Source: Bifidobacterium santillanense
Lineage (GTDB): Bacteria > Actinomycetota > Actinomycetes > Actinomycetales > Bifidobacteriaceae
Assembly: GCF_018555385.1 (NCBI RefSeq)
Contig: NZ_JAFEJS010000002.1
Coordinates: 124,001-188,000, forward strand
Direction: 5' to 3'
Length of the DNA stretch: 64,000 nucleotides
Below, piece by piece: positions 48,803 through 57,193 of this stretch. Below the pieces are notes generated by a model. It worked only from the letters and a program-made list of their open reading frames with translations, had not been told where the DNA came from and made no database searches. The position numbers and the translations under genes were made by a program. The first letter of the stretch is position 1. Each line of letters opens with the position of its first letter.

Positions 48803-48854
48803 GCATCGATAACGAAAGGGCAGTCCCAGCGGACTGCCCTTTCGTTATCGATGC
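48803..48854 (-). terminator. Strong terminator after gltA
   Basis: Perfect 24-bp stem with 4-nt loop CAGC, starting 8 bp after the gltA stop. The inner stem GGGCAGTCC / GGACTGCCC is flanked by TTTCGTTATCG, giving a short U-rich part. It probably also ends dapD transcripts from the other side. Confidence 0.88.
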
Positions 48855-48862
48855 GGTAAGGC

Positions 48863-50155
48863 TCAGCGCTCGTCGAGGGGGACGTAGTCGCGCAGGGTGG
48901 CGCCGGTGTAGACCTGGCGCGGACGGCCGATCTTGGTGTTGGGGTCGGCGAGCATCTCGCGGTACTGGGCGATCCAGCCGGGGATGCGGCCAAGCGCGAA
49001 CAGCGTGGTGAACATGGCCGGGTCGAAGCCGATCGCACGGTAGATCAGACCCGTGTAGAAGTCGACGTTCGGGTACAGATGACGCGAGACGAAATAGTCG
49101 TCGGTCAGGGCGATGTCCTCCAGCTCGGTGGCCACGTCGAACAGCGCGCGCTCGTCGGCGGGCAGCTTCGACGTGTCCTCGCGCTCCATGATCTTCTCCA
49201 GATACTGCTTGGCGATGGCCGCGCGAGGATCGTACGACTTGTACACGCGGTGACCGAGGCCGGAGATGCGGTGGCCGTTCGCCTTGGCGTCCTCGACGAA
49301 CTCGCGCACGGACTTGCCCGAGTCGCGGATGGCCTTCAGCTGGCGCAGCACGGCCTCGTTCGCGCCGCCGTGCAGCGGTCCGGACAGGGCGTTGACGCCG
49401 GCGGCGACGGCCGAGTACAGGTTCGCATGGGCGGATCCGGCGATGCGCACGACCGAGGTGGAGCAGTTCTGCTCGTGATCGGCGTGGATGATGAGCAGAC
49501 GGCCGAGGGCGTGCACGTACAGCGGATCGGATTCGAACGGCTCGTACGGCACGGCGAAGCACATGCGCAGGAAGTCGTCGACGTAGCCGCGCGCGTAGTC
49601 CGGATACAGCATCGGCTCGTCGCGACGGCGGCGGAAGATGTACGACACGATCGTGCGGACCTTCGCCATGATGATGACCGCGGACTCGTCGAGCTGGTCG
49701 GAATCGGAGATGTCGGTGGTGTCCGGGTAGAAGGTGGCGAGCGCGTTGATCGCGGAGGCGAGCACGCTCATCGGGTGCGCGGTGCGCGGGAACGAGCCCA
49801 TGAACGTACGGAAGTCCTCCCCCACCATCGTGCGGTGGTTGATGTCGGAGACGAACTTGTCGTACTGCTCCCTGCTGGGCAGCTCGCCATGGCGCAGGAG
49901 CCAGGCGACCTCGAGGAAGTCGGACTGGTCGCACAGCTGCTCGATCGGGTATCCGCGGTAGCGCAGGATCGAGTGCTGGCCGTCGATGTACGTGATCTTC
50001 GATTCGCACTGCGCGGTGGTGAGGAAGCCGGGGTCGAGCGTGACCCAGCCATCGTTGCGCAGCTTGGAGACCACAATGCCGTCGGGCCCGGCCGTGGCCT
50101 TCACGACGGGCAGCTTGTACTTGCTATCGTCCACATTCAGCTGTGCTGTGGCCAT
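48863..50155 (-). CDS. gltA: Citrate synthase
   Basis: A 430-residue type II citrate synthase condensing oxaloacetate and acetyl-CoA. Catalytic and substrate-binding motifs are present: HADHEQNCSTSVVR, GPLHGGANEAVL (catalytic His) and SGLGHRVYKSYDPR, followed by NVDFYTGLIY with the catalytic Asp. In bifidobacteria a partial TCA cycle feeds glutamate synthesis, which would fit this role. I used ATG 50155; an upstream in-frame ATG at 50191 would add 12 non-conserved residues. It ends in a very strong terminator. Confidence 0.97.
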   Translation of the reverse strand: MATAQLNVDDSKYKLPVVKATAGPDGIVVSKLRNDGWVTLDPGFLTTAQCESKITYIDGQHSILRYRGYPIEQLCDQSDFLEVAWLLRHGELPSREQYDKFVSDINHRTMVGEDFRTFMGSFPRTAHPMSVLASAINALATFYPDTTDISDSDQLDESAVIIMAKVRTIVSYIFRRRRDEPMLYPDYARGYVDDFLRMCFAVPYEPFESDPLYVHALGRLLIIHADHEQNCSTSVVRIAGSAHANLYSAVAAGVNALSGPLHGGANEAVLRQLKAIRDSGKSVREFVEDAKANGHRISGLGHRVYKSYDPRAAIAKQYLEKIMEREDTSKLPADERALFDVATELEDIALTDDYFVSRHLYPNVDFYTGLIYRAIGFDPAMFTTLFALGRIPGWIAQYREMLADPNTKIGRPRQVYTGATLRDYVPLDER

Positions 50156-50295
50156 GGATACCTCGTTCCTGTTCAACGTATTGCCGGACACATTAGACCG
50201 CTTGTGTTACCGCCGCGGGTGCGCGGTCGGTACGCGGTCGCACGGATGGATCGCGCGGGAACGTACGGGCGAACGGAATCGTACGGAGAACGCGA

Positions 50296-50346
50296 GAAAG
50301 CCGGCGTGCGCCCCATCGTAACAACGTGGGGTGCACGCCGGCTTTC
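50296..50346 (-). terminator. Terminator after map
   Basis: 19-bp stem GAAAGCCGGCGTGCGCCCC / GGGGTGCACGCCGGCTTTC with one mismatch and a 13-nt loop, 77 bp after the map stop. The stem base (GAAAG / CTTTC) supplies T residues on the transcript side. Confidence 0.8.
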
Positions 50347-50422
50347 GGCGTCTCAAAACGAGCGGACGGATGCCGCCGGAACGGCCGTCGCCGGGCGATC
50401 GCCGGCACCGGCCGCGCGGACG

Positions 50423-51202
50423 TCACTCGTCGCGCGTGGTGAGGATGATCGGGCCGTTCTCGGTGATGGCGATCGTGTGCTCGGAGTGGGCGCCGCGCGA
50501 ACCGTCCTCGGCGCGCAGGGTCCAGCCGTCCTTCGGATCCTGGTAGATCTCGTCGGTGGTCTTGAGGAACCACGGCTCGATGGCGATGACCAGGCCCGGA
50601 CGCAGCTTGTAGCCGTGGTGGGCCTTGCCGTCGTTCGGCACGTGCGGGTCGCCGTGCATGATGTGGCCGACACCGTGGCCGCCGAACTCCAGGTTGATCG
50701 GGTAGCCGTACTCTCGGGCGATGTCGCCGATCGTGGAGGACACGTCGCCCAGACGGTTGCCGGGCTGGGCGGCCTCGATGCCGGCGGCGAGCGCCTCCTC
50801 GGTGCACTTGATCAGGCGCAGGTCCTCGGGGTCCTTGTCCTTGCCGACCACGAAGCTGATCGCGGAGTCGCCCACCCAGCCGTCGACGCTGATCGCGAGG
50901 TCAAGGGAGACGAGGTCGCCGTCCTTGAGGTTGTAATCGTACGGCACGCCGTGGAGCACCGCGTCGTTGACGGAGGTGCAGATGTAGTGCGCGAACGGGC
51001 CGGTGCCGAAGTCGGGCGCGTAGTCGACGTAGCAGGACTCGGCGCCCTTGCGGTCGACGATCTTCTTGTGGACGAACTCGTCGATGTCGAGCAGGTTGGT
51101 GCCGACCTTCGTGTATTCCTTCAGTTCGCGCAGGATGGAGCCGACGAAACGGCCGGCGGGCTTCATCTCCTCGATCTCGCGAGGGGTCTTCAGTTCGATC
51201 AT
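50423..51202 (-). CDS. map: Methionine aminopeptidase, type I
   Basis: A 259-residue metalloprotease removing initiator methionine. The five metal ligands fit the family: Asp in SLDLAISVDGW, Asp in VGDSAISF, His in GHGVGHIMHGDP, Glu in AIEPWF and Glu in GAHSEHTI. A catalytic His lies in HYICTSVNDAVLHG. It complements def (5288), which deformylates the same N-termini. I chose ATG 51202; the frame upstream adds 17 basic residues (RGGRRSRRIK...) without support. A long inverted repeat lies upstream (51301-51433). Confidence 0.97.
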   Translation of the reverse strand: MIELKTPREIEEMKPAGRFVGSILRELKEYTKVGTNLLDIDEFVHKKIVDRKGAESCYVDYAPDFGTGPFAHYICTSVNDAVLHGVPYDYNLKDGDLVSLDLAISVDGWVGDSAISFVVGKDKDPEDLRLIKCTEEALAAGIEAAQPGNRLGDVSSTIGDIAREYGYPINLEFGGHGVGHIMHGDPHVPNDGKAHHGYKLRPGLVIAIEPWFLKTTDEIYQDPKDGWTLRAEDGSRGAHSEHTIAITENGPIILTTRDE

Positions 51203-51300
51203 GGGACTCTTTCTACCTACCTTGATGCGGCGGGACCGACGCCCGCCGCGCAATGGCTCTCACGATAGTGCGCCGCCTCGTCATTTGCCCATGTCACTGC

Positions 51301-51433
51301 ATTCCTAGGCACATTTTTCATTTCCTAGGTAGGTGGGCCGTCGTATGCCGCTGCGAGGCTCCCGGGAATCGGCCATTGCAGACGTGAGACGATCCGGCCA
51401 GGTGCCTAGGAAATGGAAAATGTGCCTAGGAAT
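51301..51433. repeat. 133-bp inverted repeat with CCTAGG-containing arms
   Basis: Arms of 36 bp (51301-51336 and 51398-51433, 32 of 36 positions matching) each carry two CCTAGG palindromes, separated by a 61-bp loop. CTAG is normally rare in such genomes, so four copies in 133 bp are notable. It lies between the HdeD-like gene (3' end 28 bp away) and the map start. Its sequence is unrelated to the 29-29-29 hairpins. Confidence 0.8.
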
Positions 51434-51460
51434 TCCGATTCCGCCGCCCGTCAGACGCCT

Positions 51461-52318
51461 TCACCGCGCGTTCTTCGGCAGCCTGCCGAACTTGAGGCCG
51501 CGCACGATGGCGGATACGCCCATGACGACCAGCGCGCAGCCGCCGAAGATGACGAGCCACACGGTCGAGCTGACCGGCGAGAGCAGCACGACGAATCCGG
51601 CGACGATCGAGACAACGGCGTAAAGCACGGCCCAGCCGGAGCTCGGCATCCTCCACGATTCGACGAGCGCCATGAAGCCCTCGAGCATCCAGCCGATGCC
51701 GACCGTCATCGTGACGAGCAGCGCGAGGGTTTGGCCGGACAGAGCCGCGTTCTTGAGCACGACCACGCCGCCGACCGCGAGCAGCACGCCGACGAGGATG
51801 TCGAGCACGCGCCAGCCGCCGGGCAGGCCGAGCTCGACGATGGCGGTGACCACGCGCACCAGTCCGGAGACGACGAAGTAGACGCCGAGGAGAACCGCCG
51901 CGACCTGCAGCGTGATGCCGGGCCACACGAGCAGGGCCACGCCGAGGAGGATGGCGGCCACGCCGATGATCGCGTACGTGGCACGCACCCAGTTCTTGGT
52001 GCGCTGCGGCAGCATGCTCTCGATGAGCTTGAACGGATCGACCGGCTGCCAGCCCGGCTGGCCGTACTGGCCGTTCGGGTTCGCACCCGCGTACGGGTTG
52101 TTGGCCTGGTTCACGTACGGATTGGCGTAGGGGTTGCCGTCCTGCCCGGCCTGCGGCTGCCCGTAGGGGCCGCCGCCGTACTGGCCGTTGGTCCGTGGGG
52201 CGCCCTGCGCGGCTCCACCCGCCCCATAGCCGGATGCGTACTGTCCATACTCCGGCCGTCCCTGACTCGGGTTTCGGCCGTTCGAATCGCCCCGGCCGTT
52301 CTCGTTGAAGTCCGTCAT
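51461..52318 (-). CDS. HdeD/DUF308-family membrane protein with Gly/Tyr/Asn-rich N-terminus
   Basis: A 285-residue protein. The first about 95 residues are low-complexity (Gly, Asn, Gln, Tyr, Pro: YGQYASGYGAGG, NPYANPYVNQANNPY), probably disordered and cytoplasmic. Then six TM helices in pairs follow, from ATYAIIGVAAILLGVALLVWP to VWLVIFGGCALVVMGVSAIV, in the short HdeD-like pattern. In other bacteria HdeD relates to acid stress; for most DUF308 proteins the function is unknown. It is the last gene before the CRISPR locus and reads alone. Confidence 0.85.
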   Translation of the reverse strand: MTDFNENGRGDSNGRNPSQGRPEYGQYASGYGAGGAAQGAPRTNGQYGGGPYGQPQAGQDGNPYANPYVNQANNPYAGANPNGQYGQPGWQPVDPFKLIESMLPQRTKNWVRATYAIIGVAAILLGVALLVWPGITLQVAAVLLGVYFVVSGLVRVVTAIVELGLPGGWRVLDILVGVLLAVGGVVVLKNAALSGQTLALLVTMTVGIGWMLEGFMALVESWRMPSSGWAVLYAVVSIVAGFVVLLSPVSSTVWLVIFGGCALVVMGVSAIVRGLKFGRLPKNAR

Positions 52319-52486
52319 GATGCCCTCCTGTTGACGATGTGTCGTGTCATTGGTTCTGCACCACAGTCTAGACAGCCCGTCTAATTCACACCATCACCAA
52401 AACAGGTCACGTTACCCAATTAACGAATCTTCTCAAACTCTTCTGCATTCCCCGCAACTAGAATCCGCCACTCATCCGATCCACAC

Positions 52487-52758
52487 AAAGCACCCCCGCA
52501 GATGCGGAGCAAACCACGAGACGATGGGTCATCAACGGTCGGGGCGCGGATCATCCCCGCAGATGCGGGGCAAACTTGCACTGGTAGGAGGCGCAGTCGG
52601 TCACGTCCGGATCATCCCCGCAGATGCGGGGCAAACTCCGCGTGCTCATTGCCGAGGCCCGCGAGCCAGGGATCATCCCCGCAGATGCGGGGCAAACAAG
52701 GCGACGGTGCCGCCGGACAGGACGTCGAGGGGATCATCCCCGCAGATGCGGGGCAAAC
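52487..52758 (-). CRISPR. Type I-E CRISPR array, 5 repeats and 4 spacers
   Basis: 28-nt repeats at 52487-52514, 52548-52575, 52609-52636, 52670-52697 and 52731-52758 with four 33-nt spacers. Read on the minus strand the repeat begins GTTTGCCCCGC and ends GCGGGGATGATCC, with a hairpin stem (CCCCGC / GCGGGG). Four copies are identical. The leftmost has five changes, as expected for the leader-distal end, so transcription runs from the cas2 side leftwards. All spacers differ. No spacer matches another part of the window that I could see. Confidence 0.97.
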
Positions 52759-52877
52759 AGTGTGATTTTATGCGGAAAACATGACATCATCAACGTCGAA
52801 AAATTCGATTCGCGCAGTCACGTGGACGCCATGGCAAGCCGTCATCTGCCGAACCTCCGATAACGAGACGCCTTGCT
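52759..52877 (-). promoter_or_regulatory. CRISPR leader
   Basis: 119 bp between the last repeat and the cas2 remnant, clearly more A/T-rich than its neighbours near the array (GTGATTTTATGCGGAAAAC). Position next to the intact repeats and opposite the degenerate one identifies it as the leader carrying the array promoter and the integration end. Confidence 0.75.
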
Positions 52878-53196
52878 TCATCCGGTCTTTCGCTCCCCGT
52901 TCCGACGCTGCTTCTGATTGGAGTTCGGCCTCATGATCAGCTCCAAGCCGTCATAATCCACCGGCTGCCATTCCTGACCATGCGTACGGAACGACAGTCC
53001 CTGCTCGTTGTCGGCGGGAAAGACCATGACCGCCCGCCCCCCCCCCACCGATATTGTCAAGCACCTGTTCCCATAGCAGCTCCCTCACGCGGGCTCCGAC
53101 CTTGCCCACGTACACCCCCGGCGAGATCTCGAACAACCACCGCGTCAGATGTCCCCTCAACTTCGGAGGACAGACGGTAAGCACGATGACAATCAT
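52878..53196 (-). pseudogene. cas2: CRISPR-associated Cas2 (type I-E), frameshifted at a G10 tract
   Basis: Cas2e, the partner of Cas1 in spacer acquisition. The N-terminal half reads MIVIVLTVCPPKLRGHL, RWLFEISPGVYVGKVGARVR and LLWEQVLDNI in one frame; the C-terminal half (RAVMVFPADNEQGLSF, THGQEWQPVDYDGLELIM) continues in another. The switch is in a run of ten G (minus strand, 53037-53046); nine would restore DNIGGGGRAVMVF. As it stands the product is 81 residues with a wrong tail. The ATG overlaps the cas1 stop (ATGA), so coupling is preserved. Real mutation, phase variation and sequencing error are all possible. Confidence 0.85.
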
Positions 53197-54376
53197 GTCT
53201 CCGCTCCGAAATCGTTCTGATGAGCCTCACCCCGGAACTCCTCGCGCAGAGTATCCTCCGCCTCATCGGTTTCGTAATCGTCCGCGACGGCATCATCGTC
53301 ATGGATGGTGCCACCGTCATCGCCCGTACCTACATTCGCCGCCACATCCGGCAGCGGCTCACCGTCATCCCGCCGCCCGTAGTTACACCCACCAGCCCTA
53401 TACCCCGACGCACCGGCCCACAACTGCGCGGTGATGTCCTCCACTTCCACTGCAGAGGCCTCATCATCGTCGATGACCCCGGTATCGGATCGGTCCGAAC
53501 GAGATGCGCGAACGGCTCCGGCCTCTCCCCCGTCGGTCTCCAACAACAGCGAACGGATGTCATGCACGCAGCGTTGCATGAACTTCCCATCCTTCATGCG
53601 ATCGCGGATGCCGCGCCGAGCGGCCGTGGAGATGTCCGGAACCTGTTCGGACACCAGATCGAAGGCAAGCGGGATGGTGATATCCACTTTGTAAAGATCT
53701 GCTATGTCATACACGAAGCTACGTTCGTTACGCGCGTGCACGAATCCCAATCCCGGAGAGCCCCCAGCGCAACGATGATCGCATGGACGACGCCGTACAA
53801 GGACGTATTCGCGGCGGACAACGCCTTGTTCACCTCGTCCGCATCGTCGAAATCCGTGGTCTTGTATGATCTTCCGGACCAAGCGACGCCGGTCCGCTGC
53901 GATTCACGTTCGTATGCACGGCGCACACGGGTGCCCTCCTTGCCCAGCAGCTGCTGCATGGTGAGCCCGTCGGCGCGCTCGTCGGGGAATCGCATCGCAT
54001 ACATTCGACGCGCGACCTTGATGCGGGTGCGTTCCGAGGACACCAGTCGCGCCTGCGCCTCCAGAAGCCGTGTCGACTGGGCCAGAGAGGCTCCATGGCA
54101 GTAGTAGCGTACGCCACGCTCGCCGACCCAAACACAGGTCGAACGGGATTCGGCCAGCAGGCATATGGCCGCATAGGTGATGTTGCTGCCGGGACCGAGC
54201 ATCAGAACACTCAACGCCGCGGCGGGGACATGCACCGTCCCCCGCGAATCCGTGATCGTCACGGCGTTGTCGGCACGGTTCACCACGCAATGTTCGGCGT
54301 ACAGGAATGTCAGACGATCCTGTCCCCGCACCGGCGAGCGCAATTCCGGCGGTTTGACGCCGGGCACCGGCTTCAT
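53193..54376 (-). pseudogene. cas1: CRISPR-associated Cas1 (type I-E), frameshifted at a G5 tract
   Basis: The Cas1 integrase is split in two frames. The first part (MKPVPGVKPPELRSPVRGQ to LYGVVHAIIVALG, about 204 residues) has the catalytic Glu in GKEGTRVRRAY. The second (SPGLGFVHARNERSFVYDIADLYK on) has the catalytic His and Asp. The break is at a run of five G at 53761-53765; one more G would read ALGGSPGLGFVH, matching the family. Without correction the product ends after 224 residues and lacks His and Asp. The second part also has an acidic extension of about 110 residues. It starts by overlapping the cas6e stop (ATGA). Confidence 0.85.
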
Positions 54377-55068
54377 GCCCCGTCTCCCGTCGGACGAGGC
54401 GAAGCAGGCAACGGAAGCAGTGTCATCAGACCGAATCCATATCCTTTCGCCCTACCGATGCCTTGGACGAGCGCGCGACGCAGCAGAACGGGATCATCGA
54501 CGACGAGCACGCCATCGAACGTGGCCGACGCCAATGTGACTGTCGATTCCCCACGACGGAAACTGGTCTGCCGTGACTCCCCCACCATCACCTCCGGCAT
54601 CTCCAAACGGTTGATTGGCATATGGAATCCAGCACGACGTGACTGGCGGAACAGCCACTCCTTTTGCTTCTCGATGTCGAGGATGCCTTCCCTCTTTCCC
54701 CTTGCCGACGCATCCTTGGAGGGAACGGAACGGGTTGGATTCGCCTTGAGACGGAAGCCCCATTCCTGCCCGCACTCCAGTCGGCCCAGGAATGGCTCAT
54801 AATCGCACGTCGCAATATCATCGGAGGGACGAACCCCCAATTCCTCGGCCAGCACCAATCCATCGGGAACCGTGGAGGCGACGACGTACAGTCTGCACGC
54901 ACGACCCCTACGACCGGCATCAAGACGCCAGAGCGCGCGGGGCATCCCCTGTTCCGCCCCCTGTCCAAGCGAGCGAGCGATAATGGCGTGCATGCGTTCC
55001 AGCGAGGACATCGCCCTGATTGCATGACGGTTCCGGGAATCAACCACGACTCGGGTAAATTCGGTCAT
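54373..55068 (-). CDS. cas6e: Cas6e crRNA-processing endonuclease
   Basis: A 231-residue protein of the Cse3/CasE family, cutting the repeat hairpin to make crRNA and staying in Cascade. It has the two-RAMP fold; His27 in LERMHAIIARSL is in the position of the catalytic His, and the C-terminal glycine-rich loop (GIGRAKGYGFGLMTL) is diagnostic. Both ends overlap neighbours by 4 bp (cas5e upstream, cas1 downstream). It ends with a short Pro/Gly tail. The frame is intact. Confidence 0.94.
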   Translation of the reverse strand: MTEFTRVVVDSRNRHAIRAMSSLERMHAIIARSLGQGAEQGMPRALWRLDAGRRGRACRLYVVASTVPDGLVLAEELGVRPSDDIATCDYEPFLGRLECGQEWGFRLKANPTRSVPSKDASARGKREGILDIEKQKEWLFRQSRRAGFHMPINRLEMPEVMVGESRQTSFRRGESTVTLASATFDGVLVVDDPVLLRRALVQGIGRAKGYGFGLMTLLPLPASPRPTGDGA

Positions 55069-55889
55069 ATCTCCTCCATATCCGCATCGTCCACGCCCGC
55101 ATCCATGCCGGCGACCGTCTCAAAGAACCCATCGCCGTCAAACGCCGACGTATCTCCTCGACCCCCTCCGTACCGAACGTCACCGGTGGTGGATGGCACC
55201 ACAACCGTAGGCTCGGGCTTTGTCTCATCATGAAGTCTCATATACCTGCGAGGCCCCCATTGGCGCCGTCGCGGATCGAAACTCATCGGTTCATCCATCA
55301 GCTCGTCGACGAACCCCGAGCCCGAATCTTGCTCACCGAGCAGAGGCTCCACCACGATGGGCGCGAAGCGATGCCCATCGGCATCCCCGCCAAGGAGCAC
55401 AGATCGCTGGTACCGTTCCGTGGCGCACCACGGTATGCTCCGCAACGCGGATTCCAGATCGTCATCGACCAACCATGTCCGCACCGGACCGTCGGGAGGG
55501 CAGGATCGCCGCCCCAGGAACAACTGGTAATGCGGTGCGGCAAGAGCCTGACGGTACGTCTCCAGCTCGCCGCGATCGCCGCACTCCAGACCCGCCAGAA
55601 ACACAGCATCCTGCAGATAGTACCTACGGGAAAGCGGCAGCATGTCCCCCGCATCGGTTCGCGCCGTCTGGTAGTCGGACATCAGCGTGCCGGGCTGGTC
55701 GACCCGCACGCCGAATCTCAGTCCCGAGAAACGCTCCAGCGATTCGTCACGACCGATGCCCAACGCCGCGGCGACCATACCGATGACACCGCTTTTGGTC
55801 GGCCACATCTCGGTCTCCCGCCTGGCGAATCGACTGCCGGCGCCCCACGACTGCATCGGGGCCGCCAATCTCATCAGTAACACCGTCAT
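55065..55889 (-). CDS. cas5e: Cas5e Cascade subunit
   Basis: A 274-residue RAMP protein (Cas5/CasD) that binds the 5' handle of crRNA. The N-terminus, LLMRLAAPMQSWGAGSRFARRETEMWPTKSGVIGMVAAALG, is the diagnostic Cas5e start. The last about 60 residues (from HDETKPEPTVVVPS to the acidic DDADMEEI) exceed the E. coli protein and look disordered. The stop overlaps the cas6e start; the cas7e gene ends 3 bp upstream. Intact. Confidence 0.94.
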   Translation of the reverse strand: MTVLLMRLAAPMQSWGAGSRFARRETEMWPTKSGVIGMVAAALGIGRDESLERFSGLRFGVRVDQPGTLMSDYQTARTDAGDMLPLSRRYYLQDAVFLAGLECGDRGELETYRQALAAPHYQLFLGRRSCPPDGPVRTWLVDDDLESALRSIPWCATERYQRSVLLGGDADGHRFAPIVVEPLLGEQDSGSGFVDELMDEPMSFDPRRRQWGPRRYMRLHDETKPEPTVVVPSTTGDVRYGGGRGDTSAFDGDGFFETVAGMDAGVDDADMEEI

Positions 55890-55892
55890 GGA

Positions 55893-57083
55893 TCACTCCT
55901 GCGCCAGACGATCGAGGATGGCCTGTTCGACATCGGACACCGCATCCCTCAACGACACGGCATGACCATCGCCACCGGCCAGCTCATCCGCGGCGGCGGT
56001 GTCGTCGCCTACGCGCACGACCCACGTACGCACCGGCTCGATGCCGTAGGCCCGTTCCAGATCCCGCTCTCGGCGCACCAGCGCTTCGGTCGCGTGCCTC
56101 ACATAGTCCGGCGTCACCGGCTTCTCGAAGGCCCCCACCAGATTCACGGCCTGCGTGTCACGCAGATTGACCACGACCAGATCGGGCAGCGTCCCGTGGG
56201 CGAACGTGTTGATCTTGCCCTGCGGCATGCTGGTGACGAACGCCCGGACGAACGCGGCGACCGCCTTCGCCGTTGCGGATGCATCACCCAACGTGTCGCA
56301 CAGACGGTTGGCATCCACGTTCGCATACCGGTAGAACGTGGCCGCATTGAATTCGATCTGACCCATCATCGCGGCTCCGGCGTCGCCGGCGCCCTCATCC
56401 CCGCCCTTGGCCTGACGGTCATCCACGGCGGTGAAGAAGTCCGATTCGGAGTCGACCGCCTGCACGCTGATCGCATGCGCGACCTGAGCGCAGGCGTCCA
56501 CGTTCAAATCCGTGTCATCGGCCACCATACGACCGAACAGTGCCACATCGATGGAACGGTCATCGGTCACGATCTGCTTGATGCGCTTCTTGTCCGCCTT
56601 GAGGGCCTTCGCCGCATCCCCCGTGTCCTCGGCCTCGATGGCCACATCGGCCAGACGGTCGTATTGACGGTTGCCCATGAACAGCAGATACTGCGACTGC
56701 TTGGCGGGTTCCTCCCCGGTCTCGTCGGCCGAACTCCGCCTGCGGGGCTTATCCAAGGCGATGCCCTTCTTACCCACGCTGCGCAGCACAGCCTCGGCGA
56801 GCCCACGGGTCCGTTCCGCATCCCAGTCGGGACGACGCTCGGCGATATGCCCCGCCAGTTCCTCGACGACGTGCTTGGTCCTCACCCCGAGATCCTTCGG
56901 GTCGACCAGTTCACGGAACAGCTCGCGGGTAGGCCGCTTCCACGCCTGGCTGGAGACACGGGCGCGGGTGAAGCCGCCGTACTCGACGGTCTTGGGGCTG
57001 CCGGTGTCGTCACGGTTGAGGTTGCCGGCCGCGGTGGTCTCCAATGCATGGATTTCGATGATGGTGCGATTGACGTTGGACAT
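55893..57083 (-). CDS. cas7e: Cas7e Cascade backbone subunit
   Basis: A 396-residue Cse4/CasC protein, six copies of which form the Cascade backbone along the spacer RNA. The family start IIEIHALETTAAGNLNRDDTGSPKTVEYGG and ARVSSQAWKRPTRELF are present, and NTFAHGTLPDLVVVNLRDTQAVNL lies in the C-terminal third. An internal insert (about residues 100-125, RRRSSADETGEEP) is charged. ATG 57083 follows GAAAGGAACC. A 110-bp gap separates it from cse2 upstream, so a second promoter is possible. Confidence 0.95.
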   Translation of the reverse strand: MSNVNRTIIEIHALETTAAGNLNRDDTGSPKTVEYGGFTRARVSSQAWKRPTRELFRELVDPKDLGVRTKHVVEELAGHIAERRPDWDAERTRGLAEAVLRSVGKKGIALDKPRRRSSADETGEEPAKQSQYLLFMGNRQYDRLADVAIEAEDTGDAAKALKADKKRIKQIVTDDRSIDVALFGRMVADDTDLNVDACAQVAHAISVQAVDSESDFFTAVDDRQAKGGDEGAGDAGAAMMGQIEFNAATFYRYANVDANRLCDTLGDASATAKAVAAFVRAFVTSMPQGKINTFAHGTLPDLVVVNLRDTQAVNLVGAFEKPVTPDYVRHATEALVRRERDLERAYGIEPVRTWVVRVGDDTAAADELAGGDGHAVSLRDAVSDVEQAILDRLAQE

Positions 57084-57193
57084 GGTTCTGGTTCCTTTCG
57101 AATGGTGTCATGAGGTCGGGTGCCGACGCTCACCGCCGCCCGTGGTTTATGTTCATGAAAGCCGTGCAGGGCTACGGGACAACGACATGGCCG

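Noticed and set aside
52487..52514. The leftmost CRISPR repeat as a chance match
   Set aside because: It keeps 23 of 28 bases and the exact 61-bp spacing, so it is a degenerate terminal repeat rather than chance.
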